The notes beneath the pieces were generated by a model, which searched no databases, was not told where the DNA came from, and was given only the letters and a program-made list of their open reading frames with translations. A program made the translations under genes and the position numbers. Shown piece by piece: positions 32,759 through 41,519 of a DNA stretch of 64,000 bases. The stretch comes from Actinotalea caeni (lineage in GTDB: Bacteria; Actinomycetota; Actinomycetes; Actinomycetales; Beutenbergiaceae). The stretch's first letter is position 1. Each line of letters opens with the position of its first letter. The stretch spans positions 1-64,000 of the forward strand of contig NZ_WNXX01000003.1 of the NCBI RefSeq assembly GCF_009733795.1, in the 5' to 3' direction.

Positions 32759-34252
32759 TCAGACCTGCATCGGGACGCGCGGGTCCAGCGGGACCAGCGG
32801 GGAGCCGTCGAGCTCCGCCACGTCGAGGTCGGCGAACGAGGGGTCGTCGGCGGCGAGGTCGGCGACCGAGGACAGGGTGCCCCGGATCGCGGTCGCGGCG
32901 GCGACGAGCGGGGACACCAGGTGGGTGCGGCCACCCTTGCCCTGGCGACCCTCGAAGTTGCGGTTCGACGTCGAGGCGGCCCGCTCCCCCGGCGCCAGCT
33001 GGTCGGGGTTCATGCCCAGGCACATCGAGCAGCCGGCGTTGCGCCACTCCGCGCCGAACTCGAGGAAGATCCGGTCGAGCCCCTCGGCCTCGGCCTGCAG
33101 CCGCACGCGCGCCGAGGCGGGCACGACCAGGACCCTCACGTTGTCGGCCTTGCGGCGGCCCTGGAAGACCTTCGCGACCGAGCGCAGGTCCTCGATGCGG
33201 CCGTTGGTGCAGGAGCCGATGAACACGGTGTCGACCGGGATCTCCTTGAGCGGGGTGCCCGGCACGAGGCCCATGTACTCGATGGCGCGCTCGGCGGCGA
33301 CCCGCTCGTTCTCGTCGGCGATCTCCTCCGGCACCGGCACCGACGCCGAGATCGGCAGCCCCTGACCCGGGTTCGTACCCCAGGTGACGAAGGGCTCCAG
33401 GTCGCTCGCGCGCAGCGTCACCTCGGCGTCGAAGACCGCGTCGTCGTCGGTGCGCAGCGTGCGCCAGTGCTCGACGGCGGCGTCCCAGTCGGCGCCCTCG
33501 GGCGCGTGCGGGCGGCCCTTGAGGTAGGCGAACGTCGTCTCGTCGGGCGCGATCATGCCGGCGCGGGCGCCGGCCTCGATCGACATGTTGCAGATCGTCA
33601 TGCGCGCCTCCATCGAGAGCGCACGGATCGCCTCGCCGCGGTACTCGAGCACGTAGCCCTGCCCGCCGCCGGTGCCGATCTTGGCGATGATCGCCAGGAT
33701 GATGTCCTTGCTGGTCGTGCCGGGCGGCAGCTGGCCCTCGACGTTGATCGCCATCGTCTTGAACGGCGCGAGCGGCAGCGTCTGGGTGGCGAGCACGTGC
33801 TCGACCTCCGAGGTGCCGATGCCGAACGCCAGCGCGCCGAACGCTCCGTGCGTCGAGGTGTGGGAGTCGCCGCACACCACGGTCATGCCGGGCTGCGTGA
33901 GCCCGAGCTGCGGGCCGACCTGGTGCACGATGCCCTGGTCGGCGTCGCCGAGGGAGTGGATGCGCACGCCGAACTCGGCCGCGTTGCGGCGCAGCGTCTC
34001 GATCTGCGTGCGCGACGTCACGTCGGCGATCGGCAGGTCGATGTCGAGCGTCGGGGTGTTGTGATCCTCGGTCGCGATCGTCAGGTCGGGCCGGCGCACC
34101 TTCCGACCGGCCAGCCGCAGCCCCTCGAAGGCCTGCGGGCTCGTCACCTCGTGCACGAGGTGGAGGTCGATGTAGAGGAGGTCCGGGGCCCCGTCGTCAC
34201 CGCGTCGCACGACGTGCTCCGCCCACACCTTCTCCGCCAGGGTCTTGCCCAT
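32759..34252 (-). CDS. leuC: 3-isopropylmalate dehydratase large subunit
   Basis: The catalytic aconitase-family subunit. Its 497 residues include the three [4Fe-4S] cysteines, in GSCTNGR and in [11 protein letters not shown]. Other landmarks are [29 protein letters not shown] and [10 protein letters not shown]. The ATG follows GAGGAG by three bases. The gene is divergent from an IclR regulator and ends 28 bases before leuD. The palindrome at 34314-34332 in the divergent gap is a likely control site for both directions. Confidence 0.98.
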   Translation of the reverse strand: MGKTLAEKVWAEHVVRRGDDGAPDLLYIDLHLVHEVTSPQAFEGLRLAGRKVRRPDLTIATEDHNTPTLDIDLPIADVTSRTQIETLRRNAAEFGVRIHSLGDADQGIVHQVGPQLGLTQPGMTVVCGDSHTSTHGAFGALAFGIGTSEVEHVLATQTLPLAPFKTMAINVEGQLPPGTTSKDIILAIIAKIGTGGGQGYVLEYRGEAIRALSMEARMTICNMSIEAGARAGMIAPDETTFAYLKGRPHAPEGADWDAAVEHWRTLRTDDDAVFDAEVTLRASDLEPFVTWGTNPGQGLPISASVPVPEEIADENERVAAERAIEYMGLVPGTPLKEIPVDTVFIGSCTNGRIEDLRSVAKVFQGRRKADNVRVLVVPASARVRLQAEAEGLDRIFLEFGAEWRNAGCSMCLGMNPDQLAPGERAASTSNRNFEGRQGKGGRTHLVSPLVAAATAIRGTLSSVADLAADDPSFADLDVAELDGSPLVPLDPRVPMQV

Positions 34253-34310
34253 ACGCTCCTCGACCACCTTTCCGTCCGTCCAGTCTGCGGGGGTCTTCCC
34301 GCGTGTGGAC

Positions 34311-34339
34311 TTGCGTCTCATCCTCCGAGACGGCAATAT
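34311..34339 (+). promoter_or_regulatory. Promoter of the leu-linked IclR gene (leaderless)
   Basis: TTGCGT (34311-34316), 17-base spacer, CAATAT (34334-34339). The ATG follows six bases after the -10, and no Shine-Dalgarno is present, so the mRNA probably starts at the start codon. Confidence 0.55.
34314..34332. promoter_or_regulatory. Inverted repeat in the leuC-IclR gap, candidate operator
   Basis: CGTCTC-ATCCTCC-GAGACG, perfect 6-bp arms with a 7-base centre. It fills the promoter spacer of the IclR gene, so binding would shut that gene off, and it lies 62 bases upstream of leuC. Confidence 0.5.
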
Positions 34340-34345
34340 CGTCCT

Positions 34346-35068
34346 ATGGACAAGTCTAGCGGAGTCGGCGTGCTGGACAAGGCCGCCGTCGTCCTCAGTG
34401 CTCTGGAAGCCGGACCGGCGACGCTGGCACAGCTCGTCGCAGCCACCCACCTCGCTCGTCCGACGGCGCACCGGCTCGCCGTCGCGCTCGAGCACCACCG
34501 CCTGGTCTCGCGCGACATGCAGGGCCGGTTCGTGCTCGGCCCGCGGCTCGCCGAGCTCGCCGCCGCAGCGGGCGAGGACCGCCTGCTGGCCGCGGCCGGG
34601 CCCGTGCTGGGCGCGCTGCGCGACCACACCGGCGAGAGCGCGCAGCTCTACCGCCGCCAGGGCGACCAGCGCATCTGCGTCGCCGCCGCCGAGAAGCAGA
34701 TGGGGCTGCGCGACTCGATCCCGGTCGGCGCCACGCTGACGATGCTCGCGGGCTCGGCCGCGCAGATCCTGCTCGCGTGGGAGGAGCCCGACCGGCTGCA
34801 CCGCGGCCTGCAGGGCGCCAAGTTCACCGCGACGATCCTCTCCGGCGTCCGGCGCCGCGGCTGGGCGCAGAGCGTCAGCGAGCGCGAGGTCGGCGTGGCC
34901 TCGGTCAGCGCACCGGTGCGCGGTCCGAGCGGGCGCGTCATCGCGGCCGTGTCGGTCTCCGGTCCCGTCGAGCGCATGAGCCGGCAGCCGGGCCGGCTGC
35001 ACGCCGCGTCGGTCGTGGCTGCGGCGAACCGGCTCTCCGACGTCCTCAAGAAGGCCGAGGAGTCCTGA
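34346..35068 (+). CDS. IclR-family regulator of leucine genes (NdgR/LtbR-like)
   Basis: A 240-residue regulator with an HTH in residues 5-65 ([34 protein letters not shown]) and an IclR effector domain ([38 protein letters not shown]). Divergent IclR genes at leuCD in Streptomyces and Corynebacterium (NdgR, LtbR) control leuCD and other amino-acid genes. The position and divergent layout here match. The start is supported by the leaderless promoter described for 34311-34339. The recurring trait of this group is autoregulation. Confidence 0.9.
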   Translation: MDKSSGVGVLDKAAVVLSALEAGPATLAQLVAATHLARPTAHRLAVALEHHRLVSRDMQGRFVLGPRLAELAAAAGEDRLLAAAGPVLGALRDHTGESAQLYRRQGDQRICVAAAEKQMGLRDSIPVGATLTMLAGSAAQILLAWEEPDRLHRGLQGAKFTATILSGVRRRGWAQSVSEREVGVASVSAPVRGPSGRVIAAVSVSGPVERMSRQPGRLHAASVVAAANRLSDVLKKAEES

Positions 35069-35085
35069 GGGTCGCCGAGCCTCGC

Positions 35086-35116
35086 TTGACCCTGACACCG
35101 TGTGAGGGGCTGGGCT
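35086..35116 (+). promoter_or_regulatory. MerR-type promoter/operator of the MerR gene
   Basis: TTGACC (35086-35091) is followed by a 19-base spacer and TGGGCT (35111-35116). The near-perfect palindrome CCCTGACAC-C-GTGTGAGGG (35090-35108, one mismatch) fills the spacer. The long 19-base spacing with a spacer palindrome is the hallmark of MerR-controlled promoters. Confidence 0.55.
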
Positions 35117-35126
35117 GGGTCGCACC

Positions 35127-35921
35127 ATGCTGACCATCGGAGACGTCGCCGACCGCACCGGGGTGTCGCGGCGCATGCTGCGGCACTGGGAGGCGGAGGG
35201 CCTGCTGGTGCCGGCGGAGGTGGACGCGGCGACGGGCTACCGGCGCTACGCCTCCAGCCAGGTCGGGCGCGTGCACGCCGTCGCGGCGCTGCGCGCGCTC
35301 GGCTTCGGGCTGGCGGCGATCCGCGACCTCCTCGACCCCGCGCTCACGACGCCTCGGCTGCTCGAGGTGCTGCGGACCCGCGAGCGGGAGCTGAGCGTCC
35401 AGATCGAGGCCGACCGGCACCGCCTCGGTGAGGTGCGGCGGCGTCTCCGGTCCATCGAGGAGGGACTCCAGATGATCACCCAGACGCTCCAGCTCCACCC
35501 GCTGCCCGCGCTGCGCCTCGCCGGGCTCGGCACCGAGGTGCGCGACGAGACCGAGATCGGTCACGCCGTCGTCGCGCTCGACGCCCGGGTCCGCGCGCAC
35601 CTCGCTGCCGACGGCCGACCGTGGGACGGCACGGTCGTCCGCACCTACGACGCCGCACCGCAGGGTGGCCCGATCCGGGTCGCGGTGGGCGTCGAGATCG
35701 ACGCGGACGCGCCCCCGGTCGGCCTCGACCTCGTCGAGCTGCCCGTCGAGCCGAGGGCGGCCTCGATCAGCGTCGACGGCGCTCTCACGGGCGAGGCGGA
35801 CGCGTGGCGCACGCTGGACACCGCCCTCGAGCCGTACGGGCTGACCACCGCCAGCACCTACCGCGTCAGCGTCACCGACACCTCGGTGACGCTGCAGGCG
35901 CGGGTCGAGACGCGCTGCTGA
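35127..35921 (+). CDS. MerR-family regulator with effector-binding C-terminus
   Basis: A 264-residue regulator. The winged HTH (1-70) reads [20 protein letters not shown] then [20 protein letters not shown] dimerisation coiled coil (75-115) follows and a GyrI-like effector domain occupies residues about 125-264. The promoter carries the MerR-type 19-base spacer with palindrome, so autoregulation is very likely. No transporter or enzyme gene is attached, so the ligand and targets are unknown. It reads into a bidirectional terminator shared with tRNA-Glu. Confidence 0.88.
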   Translation: MLTIGDVADRTGVSRRMLRHWEAEGLLVPAEVDAATGYRRYASSQVGRVHAVAALRALGFGLAAIRDLLDPALTTPRLLEVLRTRERELSVQIEADRHRLGEVRRRLRSIEEGLQMITQTLQLHPLPALRLAGLGTEVRDETEIGHAVVALDARVRAHLAADGRPWDGTVVRTYDAAPQGGPIRVAVGVEIDADAPPVGLDLVELPVEPRAASISVDGALTGEADAWRTLDTALEPYGLTTASTYRVSVTDTSVTLQARVETRC

Positions 35922-35939
35922 TCGCCCCGAGGAACGACG

Positions 35940-35968
35940 AAGGCCCCCGCTCGCTGAGCGGGGGCCTT
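35940..35968. terminator. Bidirectional terminator between the MerR gene and tRNA-Glu
   Basis: Perfect 13-bp stem AAGGCCCCCGCTC / GAGCGGGGGCCTT with loop GCT. On the plus strand it is followed by CTTCTTCC and ends the MerR transcript; on the minus strand it ends the tRNA transcript seven bases after the tRNA. Confidence 0.85.
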
Positions 35969-35974
35969 CTTCCG

Positions 35975-36047
35975 TAGCCCCGACCGGATTCGAACCGGCG
36001 CTACCGCCTTGAGAGGGCGGCGTCCTAGGCCACTAGACGACGGGGCC
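35975..36047 (-). tRNA. tRNA-Glu (anticodon CTC)
   Basis: 73-base cloverleaf. The anticodon stem-loop is CCGCC-CTCTCAA-GGCGG with anticodon CTC, the T-arm has GGTTCGAATCC. The acceptor stem is GGCCCCG paired with CGGGGCT (a G-U closes position 1-72), and discriminator A follows. CCA is not encoded. Confidence 0.96.
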
Positions 36048-36061
36048 GGGCAACGGTGGAC

Positions 36062-36090
36062 CAGCATACCTGAGGAATCAGGCTCTGCTG
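36062..36090 (-). other. Stem-loop between the two tRNAs
   Basis: CCTGA-GGAA-TCAGG hairpin inside a further CAGCA / TGCTG pairing. It lies in the spacer of the tRNA-Gln/tRNA-Glu transcript and may guide processing or act as an attenuator. Confidence 0.35.
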
Positions 36091-36094
36091 ACCG

Positions 36095-36166
36095 CTGGGG
36101 TACCAGGACTCGAACCTAGACTAACTGAACCAGAATCAGTCGTGCTGCCAATTACACCATACCCCA
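36095..36166 (-). tRNA. tRNA-Gln (anticodon CTG)
   Basis: 72-base cloverleaf. Acceptor stem TGGGGTA / TACCCCA, anticodon loop TTCTGGT with anticodon CTG, T-loop GGTTCGAGTCC, discriminator G. The U1-A72 pair is typical of bacterial tRNA-Gln. It precedes tRNA-Glu in the same direction. Confidence 0.97.
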
Positions 36167-36231
36167 TGGGGGTATAACCGCCCTGGTGGCGAGCCCGTGG
36201 GCCCGATCCCGTGCGGTCGTACCGGCAGGCC

Positions 36232-36261
36232 ACGATACCCGAGCCGGGCCGCTGCGCCCAA
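36232..36261 (-). promoter_or_regulatory. Promoter of the tRNA-Gln/tRNA-Glu transcript
   Basis: On the minus strand TTGGGC (36261-36256), 18-base spacer, TATCGT (36237-36232). The transcript would have a leader of about 60 bases before tRNA-Gln. Confidence 0.5.
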
Positions 36262-36281
36262 TCGGCGGCGGGTGACGCATC

Positions 36282-37076
36282 TCACGTCCGCGCCGAGCCC
36301 CACACCTCCGGCAGCTCGCGCAGCGACGCGATCACGGCCACACCCGCCGCACGGGCCTCGGCGAGCCGTTCGTCGCTGACCGCGTGCGGACCGCCGCGGC
36401 GCCGCCCGGGGCGGTCGAGCCACACGCCGCGCAGCCCGGCCTCGACGGCGGCCAGCGCGTCGACGTCGAGCTCGTCGCCGACGTACACCGTGGCCGAGGG
36501 CTCGGTACCGATGAGGCGGCAGCCCTCGTGGAAGACCCGCGGGTCGGGCTTGCCCACGCCGAGGGTGTCGACGGCCACGAGCGAGCCCAGCACGTCGGCG
36601 AGCCCGACGGCGGCGATCTTGGCGCGCTGCATCTCCCCCGGTGCGTTGGTGACCGCCCCGACCGCCAGGCCGGCGTCGACCGCGGCCGCGACGCACGCGT
36701 GGGCGTCGTCGAACAGCGCCCAGGAGGCGGCGAAGGCGGCGCGGTAGGCCTCGTCCCAGGCGGCGAAGCCGTCGTCGTCCAGGTCGTCCAGCCCGAGGTG
36801 CCGCGTGATCTCGAGGACGCGCGCCCGCCGCTGCTCGACGATGCCGACCTCGCCCGCGACGTAGCGGCGGTAGTGCCCGCCGGCGTCGGCGCGCCAGATC
36901 CGCACGGCGTCGGCCTGCGCCTGCGGGGTGAGCTCGGTGAGGGTGCCGAACGCCTCCGCCAGACCCGCCGCGAACGCGCGCGCGGTGTCGACGAGGGTGT
37001 CGTCGATGTCGAACAGCACGCCGCGCACGGTCCCGTCGGTCGTACTGGTGCCGTTGCTGCCGGTCACCCCGCTCAC
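36282..37076 (-). CDS. HAD-superfamily hydrolase
   Basis: A 264-residue phosphatase-like protein. The four HAD motifs are clear: DIDDTL with the nucleophile aspartate (about residues 24-29), VTNAPGE, GKPDPRVF and VGDELDVDAL. A helical cap lies between motifs one and two, so it is the C1-capped class that acts on small phosphorylated metabolites. The GTG start overlaps the MOSC stop (GTGA). The substrate is not readable. Confidence 0.88.
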   Translation of the reverse strand: MSGVTGSNGTSTTDGTVRGVLFDIDDTLVDTARAFAAGLAEAFGTLTELTPQAQADAVRIWRADAGGHYRRYVAGEVGIVEQRRARVLEITRHLGLDDLDDDGFAAWDEAYRAAFAASWALFDDAHACVAAAVDAGLAVGAVTNAPGEMQRAKIAAVGLADVLGSLVAVDTLGVGKPDPRVFHEGCRLIGTEPSATVYVGDELDVDALAAVEAGLRGVWLDRPGRRRGGPHAVSDERLAEARAAGVAVIASLRELPEVWGSART

Positions 37077-37741
37077 GACCCCGGCTCCTCGCGCAGCACG
37101 AACCCGATCCGGTCCAGCACCGGCTGCGCGAGCCGCACCTCGCCGGCCTCCCCGGCGCGCCGCAGCGCGAGCATCGCCTCGGGCTGCGGGTCGAGGAAGG
37201 TCGCGCCGATCGTGACGCCGTGCGCCGGGCGGTCGGTCACCCGCACCGTGTCGCCCGCCGCGACCGGGCCGGGCCGCAGCACCCGCAGGTAGGCGCCCGA
37301 CCGCCCCGCGGCCGTGAACCGCTTGATCCAGCGCGGCTCCCCCATCCGGTGCGCGAACTTGTAGCAGGGCGTGCGCGGCATCGTCACCTCCAGCAGCAGG
37401 TGCTCGCCGACGGCCCACCGCTCGCCGATGACCGCGCCCGTGACGTCGACGCCGGTGGTCGTGAGGTTCTCGCCGAACAGACCCGGCGCCAGGTCACGAC
37501 CGAGCTCGGCCGCCCACCACGCGAGGTCCTCCTGCGCGTAGGCGTAGACCGCCTTGTCGGGACCGCCGTGGTGCTCGCGGTCGACCTGCCGGTCGCCCTC
37601 GACGCCGAGCTCTCCGACGGGGACCGGGCCGTCGACGGGGCGCTTGTCGATGCCTGTGAGGTAGCCGGGCCGGTCGGTCTCGCGCACCTGGAACAGGCGC
37701 GAGACCGCCACGACGCGACCGCCGCCGTCGGACCCTGTCAC
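37073..37741 (-). CDS. MOSC-domain protein (YiiM-like)
   Basis: A 222-residue MOSC protein, the fold of the molybdenum-cofactor sulfurase C-terminus. Its landmarks are GVEGDRQVDREHHGGPDKA, LFGENLTTTG and the conserved cysteine in MPRTPCYKFAHRMG, the expected molybdenum ligand. YiiM-like proteins reduce N-hydroxylated compounds with molybdenum cofactor. The gene lies seven bases after gltX and overlaps the HAD gene. The start is GTG at 37741. Confidence 0.88.
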   Translation of the reverse strand: MTGSDGGGRVVAVSRLFQVRETDRPGYLTGIDKRPVDGPVPVGELGVEGDRQVDREHHGGPDKAVYAYAQEDLAWWAAELGRDLAPGLFGENLTTTGVDVTGAVIGERWAVGEHLLLEVTMPRTPCYKFAHRMGEPRWIKRFTAAGRSGAYLRVLRPGPVAAGDTVRVTDRPAHGVTIGATFLDPQPEAMLALRRAGEAGEVRLAQPVLDRIGFVLREEPGS

Positions 37742-37748
37742 GACGCCG

Positions 37749-39257
37749 TCAGAGGGTGGCGCGCAGGGCGCGCAGCCGCGCGAGCGAGGAGTCCTTGCCG
37801 AGGATCTCCATCGACTCGAACAGCGGCGGCGACACCCGGCGTCCCGTGACGGCGGTGCGCAGCGGCGCGAACGCGAACCTCGCCTTGATGCCGAGGCCGT
37901 CGACCAGCGCGGCGCGCAGCGCGTCCTGCTGCGCCTGCGGCGAGAAGTCGTCCAGACCCTCCAGCACCTCGATCGCGGTGTCGAGCACCTGCGGTGCCTC
38001 CTCGCGCAGCGCGGCGCGGGCCTCCTCCTCCACGACGACGGCGTCGTCGGCCACGAGCAGGAACCCGAGCATGCCGGGCGCCTCGCCCAGCAGCGTCATC
38101 CGCTCCTGCACCAGCGGGGCCGCCTGCGTGAGCAGCTGCTGCTGCTCGGGCGCCAGGTCGGCGAAGGTGTCGACCGGCACCAGCCCGGCCGCGTGCAGGT
38201 ACGGCACGAGCCGGTCGCGGAAGTCCTCGGGCGCCAGCAGCCGCAGGTGGGCGGCGTTGATCGCCTCGGCCTTGGCGAGGTCGAACCGGGCGGGGTTCGG
38301 GTTGACGTCGGCGACGTCGAACGCCGCGACCATCTCGTCCTTGCTGAAGATGTCGTTGTCGGGCGAGATCGACCAGCCGAGCAGCCCGAGGTAGTTGAGC
38401 AGACCCTCGGGCACGAAGCCGCGCTCGCGGTGCAGGAACAGGTTGGACTCGGGGTCGCGCTTGGACAGCTTCTTGTTGCCCTCGCCCATGACGTACGGGA
38501 GGTGGCCGAACACCGGCATGACGTCGGCGACACCGATGTCGAGCAGCGCCCGGTAGAGCACGATCTGGCGCGGTGTCGAGGACAGCAGGTCCTCGCCGCG
38601 CAGCACGTGGGTGATGCCCATGAGGGCGTCGTCGACCGGGTTCACCAGGGTGTACAGCGGCGCACCGTTGGCGCGCACGATGACGAAGTCCGGCACCGAG
38701 CCGGCCTTGAACGTGATCTCGCCGCGCACGAGGTCGGTGAAGGTGACGTCCTCCTCCGGCATCCGGATCCGCAGCACCGGCTCGCGGCCCTCGGCGCGGA
38801 ACGCGGCCTTCTGCTCCTCGGTGAGGTCGCGGTCGAAGCCGTCGTAGCCGAGCTTCGGGTCGCGACCGGCCGCCCGGTGCCGTGCCTCGATCTCCTCGGG
38901 CGTCGAGAACGACTCGTAGGCGTGGCCGGCCTCCAGCAGGCGGCGCGCGACGTCGGCGTAGAGGTCCATGCGCTGGCTCTGCCGGTACGGCTCGTGCGGG
39001 CCGCCGACCTCGACGCCCTCGTCCCAGTCCAGGCCCAGCCAGCGCAGCGCCTCCAGCAGCTGCTGGTAGGACTCCTCGCTGTCGCGCGCCGGGTCGGTGT
39101 CCTCGATGCGGAAGACGAACGTGCCGCCGACGTGCCGGGCGTAGGCCCAGTTGAACAGCGCGGTGCGGATGAGGCCGACGTGCGGCGTGCCGGTCGGCGA
39201 GGGGCAGAAGCGGACCCGGACGTCGGACCCGGTCGGTGCGGAGGAGGCTGCGGTCAC
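37749..39257 (-). CDS. gltX: Glutamate--tRNA ligase
   Basis: A 502-residue class I synthetase. The HIGH equivalent is PTGTPHVGL (about 21-29) and KMSKS is KKLSKRD near residue 265. The anticodon-binding helical domain fills the C-terminus. In actinobacteria GluRS is generally non-discriminating, charging both tRNA-Glu and tRNA-Gln, with GatCAB converting Glu-tRNA-Gln; the two tRNA genes lie a few genes downstream. TAGGCT eight bases before the GTG suggests a leaderless transcript. Confidence 0.97.
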   Translation of the reverse strand: MTAASSAPTGSDVRVRFCPSPTGTPHVGLIRTALFNWAYARHVGGTFVFRIEDTDPARDSEESYQQLLEALRWLGLDWDEGVEVGGPHEPYRQSQRMDLYADVARRLLEAGHAYESFSTPEEIEARHRAAGRDPKLGYDGFDRDLTEEQKAAFRAEGREPVLRIRMPEEDVTFTDLVRGEITFKAGSVPDFVIVRANGAPLYTLVNPVDDALMGITHVLRGEDLLSSTPRQIVLYRALLDIGVADVMPVFGHLPYVMGEGNKKLSKRDPESNLFLHRERGFVPEGLLNYLGLLGWSISPDNDIFSKDEMVAAFDVADVNPNPARFDLAKAEAINAAHLRLLAPEDFRDRLVPYLHAAGLVPVDTFADLAPEQQQLLTQAAPLVQERMTLLGEAPGMLGFLLVADDAVVVEEEARAALREEAPQVLDTAIEVLEGLDDFSPQAQQDALRAALVDGLGIKARFAFAPLRTAVTGRRVSPPLFESMEILGKDSSLARLRALRATL

Positions 39258-39265
39258 GGTGACCC

Positions 39266-39271
39266 AGCCTA
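39266..39271 (-). promoter_or_regulatory. -10 element (TAGGCT) before gltX
   Basis: TANNNT match ending eight bases before the GTG start. Confidence 0.4.
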
Positions 39272-39318
39272 GGCGCTGCCCGCCGGTGCCGAGCCGGCCG
39301 GCGGCCGAGCAGCTCGGG

Positions 39319-40089
39319 TCAGCGCCGCATCACCGGGTTGGAGAAGGCGCCGATCCCCTCGATCTCGACCGTGACCCGCTGTCCGGGCTCGACCCGCCCG
39401 ACGCCGGCGGGCGTGCCGGTGAGGATGACGTCACCGGGCAGCAGCGTGAAGATCCGCGAGACGTAGGCCACGAGCTCGGGCACGCCGACGATCATCTGGG
39501 CGGTCGAGCCGTCCTGGCGCAGCTCGTCGTCGACCCAGCAGCGCACCTGCAGGTCGGAGACGTCGAGGTCCATGACGAGGTAGGGGCCCAGCGGGCACGA
39601 GGAGTCCCACGCCTTGCCGCGGGTCCAGGTGACGTCGGAACGCTGCACGTCGCGCGCCGTCATGTCGTTGGCGGCCGTGTAGCCGAGGATGACGTCCTTC
39701 GCGCGCTCGACCGGCACGTCCTTGCAGATCCGGGAGATCACGACCGCGAGCTCGGCCTCGTGCTCGAGGTGGCTCGTGTAGGGCGGCGGCACGACCGGGT
39801 CGTCCGGGCCCACGACGGCGGTGTTCGGCTTGAGGAACACGATCGGCTCCGCGGGCACCTCGTTGCCCAGCTCCGCGGCGTGCTCGGCGTAGTTGCGGCC
39901 GATGCCGATCACCTTGCTGCGCGGGATCACCGGCGCGAGCAGGCGTGCGGAGTCCAGCGGCACCCGCTGCCCGGTGGGCTCCAGCGGGCTGTAGAGCGGG
40001 TCGCCGGAGAGCACGACGAGATCGTCGCTGCCCTCCTCGACGACGGCGTAGCGAGGGTCGTCACCGGTGGTGAAGCGAGCGATGCGCAT
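39319..40089 (-). CDS. Fumarylacetoacetate hydrolase family protein
   Basis: A 256-residue FAH-fold metal enzyme that cleaves or isomerises acyl-pyruvate-type compounds. Visible motifs are [32 protein letters not shown], the metal ligands in [11 protein letters not shown] and NDMTARDVQ, then [10 protein letters not shown] at the C-terminus. The gene precedes gltX in many actinobacteria. TACGCT lies six bases before the ATG. The exact substrate (for example fumarylpyruvate or oxaloacetate) is not assignable. Confidence 0.93.
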   Translation of the reverse strand: MRIARFTTGDDPRYAVVEEGSDDLVVLSGDPLYSPLEPTGQRVPLDSARLLAPVIPRSKVIGIGRNYAEHAAELGNEVPAEPIVFLKPNTAVVGPDDPVVPPPYTSHLEHEAELAVVISRICKDVPVERAKDVILGYTAANDMTARDVQRSDVTWTRGKAWDSSCPLGPYLVMDLDVSDLQVRCWVDDELRQDGSTAQMIVGVPELVAYVSRIFTLLPGDVILTGTPAGVGRVEPGQRVTVEIEGIGAFSNPVMRR

Positions 40090-40095
40090 GTCGTG

Positions 40096-40101
40096 AGCGT
40101 A
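40096..40101 (-). promoter_or_regulatory. -10 element (TACGCT) before the FAH-family gene
   Basis: TANNNT match six bases before the ATG; no Shine-Dalgarno follows. Confidence 0.4.
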
Positions 40102-40136
40102 TCGGCGGCGGCGCCGACGGATCGCTCAGGAGCCGG

Positions 40137-40937
40137 TCAGGGGCGGGCGAGCAGCTCGCCGTGCACGACGACGAACCAGGCGTCGTCGAGGCTGGCCCAG
40201 TCCCGCCACGCGCGGGCGACGTCGGCGAGCTCGTCGGGCGTGGCGTGACCGCCGTCGACCGCGTGGGTCGCGAAGCTCGAGTGCTCGACGCGCTCGGCCC
40301 AGGTGCCCGCCCACCAGGACCGCGACTCGGCGTCGGCGAAGCACCACACGCTCGCCGACGGCGTGACGGTCCGGAACCCGGCCTCCAGCCCCCACGAGAG
40401 CAGCTTGCGGCCCGCGTCCGGGTGGTGGTGGGAGGTGAGCGCGAGGTAGAGGTCGCGCCACCGCTCGAGGCCCTCGTCGTCGGGGAACCAGCGCATGCCG
40501 CCGTAGTCGGCGTCGCGCACCGCGAGGATGCCGCCGGGTCGCAGCACCCGTCGCATCTCGCGCAGCGCGGCGACCGGGTCGCTCAGGTGCTGCAGCAGCT
40601 GGTGCGCGTGCACCACGTCGAAGGACTCCGCCGAGTACGGGAGCGCCGTCGCGTCCGCCTGCTCGAGCTCGACGTTGTCGACGCCCTGCGCGACCGCGAG
40701 GTCCGCCGCGCGCGACAGCACCTCGGCCGAGGTGTCGACGCCCATGACGCGACCGCCCGGCACCCGGCTCGCGAGGTCGACCGTGATCGTGCCCGGCCCG
40801 CATCCGACGTCGAGCACGTCCATCTCGGGGCGCAGGTGCGGCAGCAGGTAGGCGGCGGAGTTCTCGGCGGTGCGCCACGCGTGGCTGCGCAGCACGCTCT
40901 GGTGGTGCCCGTGCACGTACTCCGATGCCGTGCTCAT
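40137..40937 (-). CDS. Class I SAM-dependent methyltransferase (UbiE-like)
   Basis: A 266-residue methyltransferase. Motif I is VLDVGCGPGTITVDLASRVP (about 41-60), with VMGVDTSAEVL, FDVVHAHQLLQHLSDP and MRRVLRPGGILAVRDADYGG following in the order of the ubiquinone/menaquinone and small-molecule methylases. It has a C-terminal extension of about 80 residues. It stands alone, with TACCGT six bases before the ATG. The acceptor is unknown. Confidence 0.88.
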   Translation of the reverse strand: MSTASEYVHGHHQSVLRSHAWRTAENSAAYLLPHLRPEMDVLDVGCGPGTITVDLASRVPGGRVMGVDTSAEVLSRAADLAVAQGVDNVELEQADATALPYSAESFDVVHAHQLLQHLSDPVAALREMRRVLRPGGILAVRDADYGGMRWFPDDEGLERWRDLYLALTSHHHPDAGRKLLSWGLEAGFRTVTPSASVWCFADAESRSWWAGTWAERVEHSSFATHAVDGGHATPDELADVARAWRDWASLDDAWFVVVHGELLARP

Positions 40938-40943
40938 CTGCTC

Positions 40944-40949
40944 ACGGTA
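40944..40949 (-). promoter_or_regulatory. -10 element (TACCGT) before the methyltransferase gene
   Basis: TANNNT match six bases before the ATG. Confidence 0.4.
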
Positions 40950-41053
40950 GCGCCGAGACGTCGTTCGCGTGGGGCCTCCGGGGGCCTCTCCCGCGCGACC
41001 CTGCGCGACCCGGCGCGCCCGCTCGGTGACGGCCGGGGGTGGGCTCGCGCGCC

Positions 41054-41437
41054 TCAGCCGCCCTGCTCGTGCTGCGCCACGAGCGCGGCGGGCGCCCGGG
41101 CCCGCCAGGCGTCGACCACCAGCTCCTCGACCTGCTGCACTCTCGCCTCGTCCAGCCGCACGAGCACGGAGGCGTACCCGTCGAAGTGGGAGACCGTGAA
41201 CCACGGTCCCGGGGTCGCCAGGATCGCCTCCTTCTCCCCCAGGTCCTCGACGCTGACGGCGAGGACCTCGCCCTCGGGCGCGTCCTCGCCCAGCTCGGCG
41301 CGCTCCGTGGCGCGCAGCGGGCGCGCCCATGCGAACGTCTTCCCGCGCACCTTCCAGCAGCGGTTGCCCCAGGTGGTGCTCTCCTCGACACCGGGCAGCG
41401 CTGTGGCCACCCGCTCGACGTCGTCCCAGCCGGCCAC
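41054..41437 (-). CDS. MmcQ/YjbR-family protein
   Basis: A 127-residue small protein of the YjbR fold. It has the usual N-terminal helix with LPGVEESTTWGNRCWKV, GKTFAWARPL and the C-terminal LVVDAWRARAPAALV. YjbR proteins are small CyaY-like folds proposed to bind DNA; the function is unsettled. TAGCGT lies six bases before the GTG start. It is divergent from the membrane acyltransferase-like gene. Confidence 0.85.
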   Translation of the reverse strand: MAGWDDVERVATALPGVEESTTWGNRCWKVRGKTFAWARPLRATERAELGEDAPEGEVLAVSVEDLGEKEAILATPGPWFTVSHFDGYASVLVRLDEARVQQVEELVVDAWRARAPAALVAQHEQGG

Positions 41438-41443
41438 ACGGCC

Positions 41444-41449
41444 ACGCTA
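41444..41449 (-). promoter_or_regulatory. -10 element (TAGCGT) before the YjbR-family gene
   Basis: TANNNT match six bases before the GTG. Confidence 0.4.
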
Positions 41450-41506
41450 CGCCGCACGGGGTCCTCCTGCCCATCCCTCGGGCTCGGCCGGGCGCCCTCG
41501 CCTCGT

Positions 41507-41512
41507 TAGCCT
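41507..41512 (+). promoter_or_regulatory. -10 element (TAGCCT) before the membrane acyltransferase-like gene
   Basis: TANNNT match seven bases before the ATG at 41520. Confidence 0.4.
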
Positions 41513-41519
41513 GTCCGCC

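Noticed and set aside
34253-34345. Leucine attenuator or T-box leader for leuC
   Set aside because: The gap is only 93 bases, has no Leu-codon-rich small frame and no T-box motif. A small GCGGG hairpin exists but no terminator/antiterminator pair.
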